DNA of 8,414 nt from an uncultured Bacilli bacterium. GTDB lineage: Bacteria; Bacillota_I; Bacilli_A; RF39; UBA660. The translations under genes and the position numbers were made by a program. Below, piece after piece: positions 1 to 6,732 of this stretch. The notes under the pieces are model-generated. The model searched no databases and was not told the DNA's origin. It saw only the letters and a program-made list of their open reading frames with translations. How positions within the stretch are numbered: position 1 is the stretch's first letter; each line of letters starts with the position of its first letter. The stretch spans positions 1 to 8,414 of the forward strand of contig CANRMU010000037.1 of assembly GCA_947631895.1 (NCBI GenBank), read 5' to 3'.

Positions 1-77
1 GAATATCAGTTTATATTATTTCTATTGAAGTTACCATTCCCTTTTTTTTCTTTGTCCATTCTATTGGGTACAGTTCA
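1..77. mobile_element. Probable terminus of an IS3-family (IS150-like) insertion sequence, running off the left edge
   Basis: Read on the minus strand from 77 leftwards, the sequence begins TGAACTGTACCC and continues to TGGACA. This is the layout I remember for IS150-group IS3 termini: a terminal TG, then an ACTG-ACCC block, then a TGGAC block about 20 bases in. The terminal dinucleotide would be CA at 76-77, putting the boundary three to four bases plus a short spacer before the cytidylyltransferase stop codon. No transposase frame can be recognised in the 77 bases, so whether this is the left or right end of the element is undecided. The match is from memory, not a search, and the other end and target-site duplication are outside the window. 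Confidence is moderate. Confidence 0.42.
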
Positions 78-81
78 AAAG

Positions 82-97
82 TGAAAACTAATTTTCA
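82..97 (-). terminator. Weak hairpin just after the last operon gene
   Basis: TGAAAA and TTTTCA form a 6-bp stem around a 4-base loop, immediately after the stop codon of the last gene at 99. On the minus strand it is followed by only a four-T run. The stem is AT-only in its core, so it is a poor intrinsic terminator; it is listed because it is the only hairpin at the operon end. Confidence 0.2.
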
Positions 98-98
98 A

Positions 99-515
99 TT
101 ATTTATTACAAATTTTAGTAATTTTAGTAGTAGAAACCCTTTTAGTATAAGGTAAAAATACTACATCAATCTTTTTTTCAGCTAATTCATTTTTAGTATT
201 AATCCATCTCTCATTATTTTTCCAATCATCACCAATAAAAATTACATCAAATTTAATTTTATCTAAAACAACTAATTTATCTAAAGTATCAGTTAAAATA
301 ACCTCATCAACAGCCTTAATATTAGCAACAATCTCAATTCTATCTTTTTGTTTTATAATAGTATCTTTACACTTATATTCTTTTACAAGGCGATCAGTAT
401 TAACACCAACAATTAAATAATCACATAATTTCTTGGCATTATTAAGTAAATTTAAATGTCCAATATGAAATAAATCAAATGTTCCCTGTGTATATCCTAC
501 TTTATATTTTTTCAT
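99..515 (-). CDS. tagD: Glycerol-3-phosphate cytidylyltransferase family protein (TagD/TarD type)
   Basis: This 138-residue single-domain cytoplasmic enzyme is the size of known TagD proteins. It is expected to condense CTP with glycerol 3-phosphate (or a related polyol phosphate) to make the CDP-activated donor used by the upstream TagF-like enzyme. Visible motifs of the nucleotidylyltransferase fold are GTFDLFHIGH, with the catalytic HxGH at residues 17-20, a GDDW block at about 95-98, and a C-terminal VSTTK block at 127-131. In B. subtilis TagD, as I recall, the last block is RTEGISTT; here it reads YTKRVSTT, so the Arg usually found at the start of that block is Tyr and the Gly is Arg. 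The polyol specificity is therefore uncertain. The start overlaps the upstream gene by 14 bases. The ribosome binding site AAAGGAGAG lies inside that gene, with rather long spacing (about 12 bases). Last gene of the operon. Confidence 0.85.
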   Translation of the reverse strand: MKKYKVGYTQGTFDLFHIGHLNLLNNAKKLCDYLIVGVNTDRLVKEYKCKDTIIKQKDRIEIVANIKAVDEVILTDTLDKLVVLDKIKFDVIFIGDDWKNNERWINTKNELAEKKIDVVFLPYTKRVSTTKITKICNK

Positions 516-1647
516 AATTTATTTTCTCTCCTTTAATAACTTTTTCAATTAAAGTAACTATTCTCTTAGAACTATTACCATCATCATATATTTTTAATGA
601 TTTCATAAATTTTTTTAATTGTTCATTATACTTTTTAGCATTATTAGACAATATATTATTTATTAATTCATCACTATCATATGCTTTTGAAAAAGGTAAA
701 CTATCATAATCAAAATTAAATCCCCTATCAGTAATATAATTTTCATAATCTGGAGCATATAAATAAATATCATTTTTAGTATAAATAAAATCAAATAAAA
801 CACTAGAATAATCAGATATTAACATATCAGATATTAACAAAAGTTCTTCAACATCTGGATACTTAGATACATCAATTAAATTTTCATTTAAAACATCAAT
901 ATTTAAACTAGGATGAGCCCTAAATAAAACTTTACATGATTTATGATACTTCTTTTTAAACTCATTAATCAATTTGTTAAAATCAATTGAAAAATAATCA
1001 AAATTATATTTTCTAAAAGTTGGCACATAAAGAATAACATAATCATTATCACTTAAATTTAAATTTGATCTAATTTTTTTCTTTAATTCTTTATTATCCT
1101 TAAAAAATATATCATTTCTTGGACTTCCAATTTCTAAAATTGGTCCATTATACCAAAAAAAATTACGATATTGATTAGTTCTATAATTACTATTAGAAAT
1201 CATTACATCAGTCTTATTTGAATCTCTTTTACCAAATTCAGCATAATTATTTGGTAAACCATCTAATGCCGCTCCCTCAATTTTTTTTAATCCTAATCCT
1301 CCATGCCATGTTTGAATATAAAACTGTTCTTTCTTTTTAACAGCATTTCTAAATTTACGATTATTATCAATCCAAATTTTTGATGTAGAAAGATGATATA
1401 ACTCTTTAAATGAATGATATTTAACTTTTTTTATCGCATCTGGCATCTGTTCATTCATATTCTTTAAAGACCAATATATTTTATAATCAGAATGCCTCTT
1501 TAATATCTCTTCAACTATAGGTTTTAAATTATCCCCATATCCTTTACCATAAAAATTAGTTATAAAAATTTTTTTATTATCAACTGGAAGAATTTTAAAA
1601 ATTAATCCTCCCAAAAATAATATCCCATTTTTTAACTTACCAATCAT
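502..1647 (-). CDS. CDP-glycerol:glycerophosphate glycerophosphotransferase family protein (TagB/TagF type)
   Basis: This 381-residue protein is the size of the catalytic GT-B domain of the TagB/TagF family. It transfers glycerol phosphate (or another polyol phosphate) from its CDP donor onto a lipid-linked acceptor at the cytoplasmic membrane face. Family hallmarks are TWHG at residues 113-116 followed by LKKI, YVPTFR at 207-212, RAHP at 243-246 and SDYSS at 278-282. The two histidines, in TWHG and RAHP, correspond to those known to be essential in TagF. A hydrophobic, basic N-terminus (residues 1-21) probably gives peripheral membrane contact. It lacks the long N-terminal extension of full TagF polymerases, so single addition (TagB-like priming or decoration) is as likely as chain polymerisation. 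It follows the propeller gene by 8 bases and overlaps the CDP-donor synthase gene by 14 bases, consistent with the two working as a pair. Confidence 0.9.
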   Translation of the reverse strand: MIGKLKNGILFLGGLIFKILPVDNKKIFITNFYGKGYGDNLKPIVEEILKRHSDYKIYWSLKNMNEQMPDAIKKVKYHSFKELYHLSTSKIWIDNNRKFRNAVKKKEQFYIQTWHGGLGLKKIEGAALDGLPNNYAEFGKRDSNKTDVMISNSNYRTNQYRNFFWYNGPILEIGSPRNDIFFKDNKELKKKIRSNLNLSDNDYVILYVPTFRKYNFDYFSIDFNKLINEFKKKYHKSCKVLFRAHPSLNIDVLNENLIDVSKYPDVEELLLISDMLISDYSSVLFDFIYTKNDIYLYAPDYENYITDRGFNFDYDSLPFSKAYDSDELINNILSNNAKKYNEQLKKFMKSLKIYDDGNSSKRIVTLIEKVIKGEKINYEKI

Positions 1648-1655
1648 TTAAATCA

Positions 1656-1666
1656 TCACCTCCTTA
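1656..1666 (-). promoter_or_regulatory. Near-perfect Shine-Dalgarno built from the upstream stop and Arg codons
   Basis: On the minus strand the sequence is TAAGGAGGTGA, matching the anti-Shine-Dalgarno over ten bases. It lies 8 bases or more before the ATG of the TagF-like gene at 1647. The same bases encode the last residues of the upstream protein (AGG AGG TGA = Arg-Arg-stop), so the two genes are tied together for translation. Confidence 0.8.
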
Positions 1667-2519
1667 ATAATTTTCTTATCATTTTTTTAGCCTTTCCAAA
1701 TATACCATAAAAAATTATTTTTTTAAACTTTAAATCAATAACTTCATAATTTTCACTGCAATTATATGTATGTATTCCATGAAATTTATTTTTACTATTT
1801 AAATCTACATCACTTACATCTATTTCTTTTAATAATTCTTCACTATAATTTTTACCATCAAACTTCATTTTAAAAAATTTTAAACTTTTACCATAAAAAT
1901 CTTTACAATCTTGAGCAACTCTAATTAACTCATGATTATAAATAAGAATATTCCCTCCTAATCTTGCTTCACTATCATCTTCATTAATTACAATCCTTTT
2001 TTCAATTTCAATATTATCTTTTTTTACCGGACATATAAAAAGTTGTTTTGGCTCTTTACTAATATCATAACTCATAAAATACTTTTTATCTTTAATATTA
2101 AAAAATACTGAATCTACTAATTTACGATTATTAACATATACTTTTTCTTTTTGCCATTCATCTGGAAAATTAACTGCTTTATATCGATAAAAAGAATTAT
2201 TTTGTTCACTTTCTGGATAAATATATATATCATCATTTTCTATACAAATATTGGGAAAAGATAAGTGATAATCTTCAATTATTATTTCATGCCATTTTGA
2301 AAACTTTCCATTAACTAGTTTAGTATATCCTAAACATCCTTGCCAACGATCATAATTATATAACTCTCCAAAAATATAAACATCACCATGATATTCAAAA
2401 ATAAATGGATCAGCAGTCCAGCTATTATAATTATTTTTAATAACAGTAAATTTTTTATCATTTTTTTTCTTATAAGCTACATTCCATCCAATTGTATATA
2501 ATTTATCTTTTAATTTCAT
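1656..2519 (-). CDS. Predicted five-bladed beta-propeller protein of the GINT1 N-terminal type, polysaccharide-locus associated
   Basis: This 287-residue protein has no signal peptide or membrane helix. It resembles the glucosamine inositolphosphorylceramide transferase 1 N-terminal domain family, a propeller related in fold to GH43/GH32-type enzymes. The visible repeats are WTADPFIF (34-41) followed by a YIFGELY strand, SFPNI (87-91), YPES (101-104) followed by a FYRYKA strand, LVDSVFF (134-140), RLGGN (186-190) and RVAQDCKDFYG (200-210), then an HTYN motif. These Asp/Glu/Arg-bearing strands line the centre of the propeller in related folds. In plants the domain is fused to a GT64 transferase; in bacteria it stands alone in glycan loci, and its reaction is unknown to me. 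The C-terminus is strongly basic (KKMIRKLLRR), which might touch the membrane or a partner. The start is set by GAGAGG eight bases upstream. It has its own candidate promoter and a 50-base gap from the preceding gene. Confidence 0.65.
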   Translation of the reverse strand: MKLKDKLYTIGWNVAYKKKNDKKFTVIKNNYNSWTADPFIFEYHGDVYIFGELYNYDRWQGCLGYTKLVNGKFSKWHEIIIEDYHLSFPNICIENDDIYIYPESEQNNSFYRYKAVNFPDEWQKEKVYVNNRKLVDSVFFNIKDKKYFMSYDISKEPKQLFICPVKKDNIEIEKRIVINEDDSEARLGGNILIYNHELIRVAQDCKDFYGKSLKFFKMKFDGKNYSEELLKEIDVSDVDLNSKNKFHGIHTYNCSENYEVIDLKFKKIIFYGIFGKAKKMIRKLLRR

Positions 2520-2540
2520 TCATCTAACCTCTCGCCTTTA

Positions 2541-2569
2541 ATTTTAACATTAGATAATAATTATTACAA
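2541..2569 (-). promoter_or_regulatory. Candidate internal sigma-A promoter before the propeller gene
   Basis: On the minus strand there is TTGTAA (2564-2569), 17 bases, then TAAAAT (2541-2546), preceded by TGT as an extended -10. The -35 box abuts the stop codon of the fusion gene. Predicted transcripts would start near 2535 with a ~15-base leader carrying the GAGAGG ribosome site. The 50-base gap is the only one of that size inside the operon. In such AT-rich DNA promoter-like words arise by chance, but spacing and the extended -10 copy the main promoter at 7406-7434. Confidence 0.45.
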
Positions 2570-4915
2570 CTATTCACTTTCTTTTAATTCACTAAGAATA
2601 GCTTGACAAAATTTTTCATTGTTAAATTTTTTAGATTTTTTATAACTTGATTGCTGCATTTGTTCCAATAATTTTTGATTTTTTAAAAGCTTTATTAAAC
2701 TATTTTCAATATTTTTAACTAAATCTTCATTTCTTTCATATATAAAAGCACAAGTTTCATCAACTAATTCAGTAATACCTCCACTATTAGTAACAATTAA
2801 AGCTAATTTAGCGCTCATGCCTTCTAATATAACTAATGGACACGATTCATCAATAATTGATGGTACAACTTGAATATCAGCAATTGAATATATATCTGAT
2901 ATTAATTGATAATCTATAAAACCAGTAAAAATAATATTAGGATTTTTATTAACTATTTCTTTAATTGATGTTATATAAGGTGTATCTTTAGCATCTTTAT
3001 TAAAAGAACTTCCTACAATTAATAATTTTATATTTTTAATTTTTTTATTAACATTGTTAAAAGCCTTAACTACTTGTAAAGCTCCTTTTTCTTTCTTTAA
3101 CTTTCCAGTAAACAATATAACTTTTTCATTATCCTTAATATTATACTTATCTTTAATCATTTTAATTTTTTTAGCATCATTATTTTTTTTAAAACGATCA
3201 TTTTCTATACCATTTAAAATTGGAACAATATTATCAACATCTTTAATTTCTGATATTCTATTAGCCACATATTTACTAGCTGTAATAATTTTATCACAAG
3301 AATCAATTATTTCTTTACCATGTAAACTATTTTTATTTAACCAATCATTATGAACATGTAAAATAACTTTACCACCATAAAACTTTTTCATATACATTGC
3401 ATATAAAGGCATATTTTCAACTAAAATAATATCATACTTTTCATTTTTTTCTTTTAAGTCATTAATTACTGAAAAAATAAAATAATCAGGAATTTTTTTA
3501 TTAAATAACTTACTAATTATCTTAAAAATTACTCTTTCAATTTTATTATTTTTAATATAACGATACTCAACATTATGCCATTTCTTTATATTATCAGCAT
3601 TAATATTTTTAGAATATACACTATAAGAAACAAACTTATAATCATTAGATTTTTCATTATATTTTAAAATATTTTCCACTAAACTTTCAACAGCTCCACC
3701 ATCTACAGCTGGAAGTGGCAAAAAGCCCGAAGTTACAATTAAAATATTATTATTATTTTTTTTAATTTCTTTTTTCTTAAGTTCTTTTGAATAAAATAAT
3801 AAAATAAGTAATATGTAAAAAATATGAGGTTGTTTATAATATTCAAAAATAGTCATAATCATATAAAGAAACATCCCATATGATAAAATAATTACAAATT
3901 TATCATTAAGATTATCTTTAATTTTATTCCATACTTGTTTAAAAATATTTAAATAAAAGATTAAAGCAATTATTCCACCCTCAAGTAAAATATTTAAATA
4001 AGTTGAATGTGCATGAAATATTCCTTTTGCTGCTAGTCTAATTTTAAAGTCTTCTATTCCATATCCTATAATAGGTGCATGTTTAATATAGGAAATTGTT
4101 GTATCCCATATTCTAGTTCTACCCGTAAAAGTTAAATTACGATGTAATATATTAACAATAATATCTTTAAATAAAAATTGTAATCTAAAAACCACTATTG
4201 CTAGAAATAAGATAAGAGTTATATAAAAGTAACTTCTAAAATTTATATATTTAGAAAATTTCTTTTTATCAAACAATTTAATAAACCACAATACATAAAA
4301 AAATATTAATAAGAAAGCCATAGCTTTAGCATTAGATGAATCTCCTAAAAAAACAGTAAATAAAGTTATACCAGTCATAATATATGTTTCCTTAGTAAAT
4401 TTTTTATTTTTTAAATAATTGGCTGCCATAATTATAAAATTACCTAAAATTACAAAAGGTACAACTGCATTATCAAATCCTAAAAAAGACACTCTTACTC
4501 CCCACATATTATAATTTCCAAAAATTAATAATGAAAGCAAATTTATACCCAACATAAATTCTAAAAAAACAACTAAATTTTTCAAATAAATTTTAGGATT
4601 TCTTCTTATTAAAATTTCACCTAATAATATACTTCCCCATATTGTTATATAAGTTTTTAAATAAAAAACTATACTACCATTATTTATTAAAGTACTAATA
4701 AAAAGAATCAGAAAATATCCTAAACACATACTTGAAAAAGGATACTTTTTAGGATTCTTAATATAAATATAAGATATTAAAAACGTAAAAATAGCTGCTA
4801 AAAGATTAATAATAATATTTAATATATGATAATTACCAATTGTTGATGGTTTTAAAAGCAAAAATTGAATTATAATTAGCAAAAACGTTGTTAATACTTC
4901 ATTCTTCTTTTCCAT
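2570..4915 (-). CDS. Fusion protein: O-antigen ligase/polymerase (Wzy/WaaL-like) membrane domain plus GT4 glycosyltransferase
   Basis: The 781-residue protein joins two activities normally encoded separately. Residues ~5-375 form about eleven membrane helices with the Wzy/WaaL (PF04932-type) signature loop: GRTRIWD (265-271), GYG, then HAHSTYLNILLEGG (301-314). This domain should join lipid-linked repeat units on the outer face of the membrane. After a Lys/Asn-rich linker (~377-390) comes a cytoplasmic GT-B fold of family GT4: DGGAVES (405-411), LHVHND (519-524), NGIE (568-571), FTGKLKKEKG (602-611), and the EX7E pair Glu690/Glu698 in DESCPLVILEGM. This part transfers a sugar from a nucleotide-sugar donor. 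No ATG occurs where an independent GT4 would begin, which supports a real fusion. The longer reading from 4972 is rejected because ATG 4915 has AAAGAGG seven bases upstream and removes a 41-base overlap with the Stealth gene. Inner-face GT and outer-face polymerase in one chain is topologically possible with the linker inside. Confidence 0.85.
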   Translation of the reverse strand: MEKKNEVLTTFLLIIIQFLLLKPSTIGNYHILNIIINLLAAIFTFLISYIYIKNPKKYPFSSMCLGYFLILFISTLINNGSIVFYLKTYITIWGSILLGEILIRRNPKIYLKNLVVFLEFMLGINLLSLLIFGNYNMWGVRVSFLGFDNAVVPFVILGNFIIMAANYLKNKKFTKETYIMTGITLFTVFLGDSSNAKAMAFLLIFFYVLWFIKLFDKKKFSKYINFRSYFYITLILFLAIVVFRLQFLFKDIIVNILHRNLTFTGRTRIWDTTISYIKHAPIIGYGIEDFKIRLAAKGIFHAHSTYLNILLEGGIIALIFYLNIFKQVWNKIKDNLNDKFVIILSYGMFLYMIMTIFEYYKQPHIFYILLILLFYSKELKKKEIKKNNNNILIVTSGFLPLPAVDGGAVESLVENILKYNEKSNDYKFVSYSVYSKNINADNIKKWHNVEYRYIKNNKIERVIFKIISKLFNKKIPDYFIFSVINDLKEKNEKYDIILVENMPLYAMYMKKFYGGKVILHVHNDWLNKNSLHGKEIIDSCDKIITASKYVANRISEIKDVDNIVPILNGIENDRFKKNNDAKKIKMIKDKYNIKDNEKVILFTGKLKKEKGALQVVKAFNNVNKKIKNIKLLIVGSSFNKDAKDTPYITSIKEIVNKNPNIIFTGFIDYQLISDIYSIADIQVVPSIIDESCPLVILEGMSAKLALIVTNSGGITELVDETCAFIYERNEDLVKNIENSLIKLLKNQKLLEQMQQSSYKKSKKFNNEKFCQAILSELKESE

Positions 4916-4921
4916 AACTAT

Positions 4922-4930
4922 AACCTCTTT
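4922..4930 (-). promoter_or_regulatory. Ribosome binding site fixing the fusion gene start at 4915
   Basis: AAAGAGGTT on the minus strand lies about seven bases before ATG 4915, in the 16-base gap after the Stealth stop codon (4932-4934). The upstream in-frame ATGs at 4942 and 4972 have no comparable site, so the shorter protein is preferred. Confidence 0.7.
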
Positions 4931-4931
4931 T

Positions 4932-5921
4932 CTAATTTTCATAACTTGATTTATTTGGTAGAATTTCTTCAAAACATTCTATTAATTCTTGTTTTGTTTT
5001 TTCAAAATTTTTAAGAATATTTGCATCATTTAAACAAATACATTTATATTTTTGCTTTTTAATTGTATTCATTAGCTCTATATTATAATCATCAATTAAA
5101 AATAATTTACCAAATTTACTACTTCTTGGCTGAAAATTACCAGTAACTTGCTGATAATTTTGAAATATCCAATGATTTACGTGCATATTATTTCTAAATC
5201 TATCACTTGCCGTATCACATAATTCTTGTTTTGCTTTTTCCCAAACAATTTTAAATGTTTTTTTCTGATATGAAATAGGCAAATGAGTCATTTTAATTCC
5301 TGGAAAATTATTCCACGGTAATAATAATAATGTTCTAATTTGTTCTATACCATATTTTAAATTAAACCACTTACTTATATTTTGTTTTATAACTTTTTTC
5401 ATTTCAAAATGCTTATTAATAAAATCCATATTACTTAATAAACAATGAGAAAAACTATCCTTACCATTAGCTATAATACTAGTTAACATTGCACAATCAC
5501 AAGGCATATCATTATAAAAAAAATCTTTTTCATTAGTATAATTTATTAAAAACATATCATCATTAAAATAAACAAAATTTTCAGATAATTTTGTGATGTT
5601 ATTTATAAAGATTTCAATAGTATTACTATTAAATGTTGGAAGATACTGTTTAGGAATATAGTCTTTATGATTAACAATAACTAATTTAGGATGTTTAACA
5701 TTTAACCAACTAGGAATATGTCCCCATGTAATAAAATATATTTTATTTACCCAAGATGCATATTTTTCAACACCTCTAAACCAATATTTTAATAGATTCC
5801 AATCACGATAACGATTTATGTTTGCATCATTATCTTTATCTGGAGTATATTGACTTTTTTCTTTTAACCATTTAGGATCTGCACCATCAACCCATGTTAT
5901 TACAAAATCTATTTTACTCAT
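4932..5921 (-). CDS. Stealth-family sugar-phosphate transferase
   Basis: This 329-residue cytoplasmic protein has the four conserved regions of the Stealth family. Known members make capsules by transferring hexose-1-phosphate from a nucleotide sugar to a sugar hydroxyl, forming a phosphodiester bond; relatives include SacB, CpsY and the GNPTAB catalytic core. CR1 is IDFVITWVDGADPKW (4-18). CR2 runs from RYRDWNLLKYW (37-47) through YFITWGHIPSWL, FNSNTIE (97-103) and FVYFNDDMF (116-124). CR3 covers THLPISYQK (212-220) to RFRNNMHVNHWIF (241-253). CR4 is CLNDAN (296-301). The conserved WVDG Asp, the NDD pair and the late His residues are all present, so it looks active. It overlaps the GT2 gene by 8 bases and has a strong site, AAGGAAGG (5928-5935). 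Its presence predicts a phosphodiester-linked sugar in the repeat unit. Which sugar is transferred cannot be read from the sequence. Confidence 0.92.
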   Translation of the reverse strand: MSKIDFVITWVDGADPKWLKEKSQYTPDKDNDANINRYRDWNLLKYWFRGVEKYASWVNKIYFITWGHIPSWLNVKHPKLVIVNHKDYIPKQYLPTFNSNTIEIFINNITKLSENFVYFNDDMFLINYTNEKDFFYNDMPCDCAMLTSIIANGKDSFSHCLLSNMDFINKHFEMKKVIKQNISKWFNLKYGIEQIRTLLLLPWNNFPGIKMTHLPISYQKKTFKIVWEKAKQELCDTASDRFRNNMHVNHWIFQNYQQVTGNFQPRSSKFGKLFLIDDYNIELMNTIKKQKYKCICLNDANILKNFEKTKQELIECFEEILPNKSSYEN

Positions 5922-6732
5922 GTTTAACCTTCCTTTTCTTTCTATGTATTTTCTTTATTATACTAACAGGAAGCAGTCCAACCAATACTGGTTTTAATAC
6001 ATATATTATACCTTTTGGATACAATCCTAATAACTTATATCCTTTTGCTCTTACAATCGCTTCATTAATTCGATACTTAAATTTTCTTTTAGAATAACAA
6101 AGTTCATCTACTCGATAATAATATAATTTTTCCTGAATTGTATGCATTTTAATGCCAGAAGCATACATTCTCATAAACAAATCATAATCTTCATTTCTTT
6201 TAACATAGTTTTCAGTTTTATATCCACCAACTCTATCATAACATTCTTTGTATGTTAAAATTGAACCATGTTGTACAGGACTAGTAAATAAAAAGCTTTT
6301 TTCAGTTATTTCTTCATCAAATATTCTTTCTCCCCAAATACCATTTTCATCAAAACAATTTGCATTTGAAGAAACTAACTGATATTCAGAGTGTTTTTTT
6401 AAAAAATTCAATTCTTTTTTTAAACGTTCTAAAGAACAATAATCATCACCATCTTGCACAGCAACATATTTGCCTTTAGCAATTTTCAATGCTTTATTTA
6501 AACAAAATTCTGTTCCTTGATTTACTTTATTTTTTAATATAATTACTCTTTTATCATTTTTAGTTAATTCTTTAACCCATTTTAAAGTATCATTTGTAGA
6601 TCCATCATCAACTACAATAAATTCAATATTTTTATAAGACTGATTTAATATTGAATCAATTGATAACTTAAGTATTTCTTTGCTAGGAATATTATATACT
6701 CCCATAATAACAGAAATAAGTTCATTTTTCAT
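5914..6732 (-). CDS. Glycosyltransferase family 2
   Basis: This 272-residue GT-A-fold inverting transferase acts at the inner membrane face, adding a sugar from a nucleotide donor to the lipid-linked intermediate. Evidence: SVIMGVYN at the first strand (7-14), VVDDGSTND for nucleotide binding (40-48), QDGDD as the metal-binding DxD element (93-97), SPVQHGSIL (151-159) and the RNEDYDLFMRM catalytic-base region (179-189). The C-terminal ~50 residues hold a hydrophobic stretch (ILKPVLVGLLPVSII region) and a very basic tail ending KRKVKHE, suggesting membrane association. Start and stop interlock with the upstream sugar transferase in an ATGA overlap (6729-6732), with AGAGGG just upstream, so translation is coupled. 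By position it probably adds the second sugar of the repeat unit. Donor and linkage are not predictable. Confidence 0.92.
   Translation of the reverse strand: MKNELISVIMGVYNIPSKEILKLSIDSILNQSYKNIEFIVVDDGSTNDTLKWVKELTKNDKRVIILKNKVNQGTEFCLNKALKIAKGKYVAVQDGDDYCSLERLKKELNFLKKHSEYQLVSSNANCFDENGIWGERIFDEEITEKSFLFTSPVQHGSILTYKECYDRVGGYKTENYVKRNEDYDLFMRMYASGIKMHTIQEKLYYYRVDELCYSKRKFKYRINEAIVRAKGYKLLGLYPKGIIYVLKPVLVGLLPVSIIKKIHRKKRKVKHE

Noticed and set aside
3054..3353. Plus-strand 99-codon open frame
   Set aside because: It lies wholly inside the GT4 half of the fusion gene on the opposite strand. It is a low-complexity Leu/Ile/Phe-rich translation of AT-rich antisense DNA with no ribosome site or recognisable motif.
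4916..4972. Longer start of the polymerase/GT4 fusion at 4972
   Set aside because: It would overlap the Stealth gene by 41 bases without a ribosome site, while ATG 4915 has AAAGAGG at good spacing and leads straight into the first membrane helix.
5894..6097. Plus-strand 67-codon open frame
   Set aside because: It is antisense to the GT2/Stealth junction, composed of hydrophobic shadow sequence and without a supported start.
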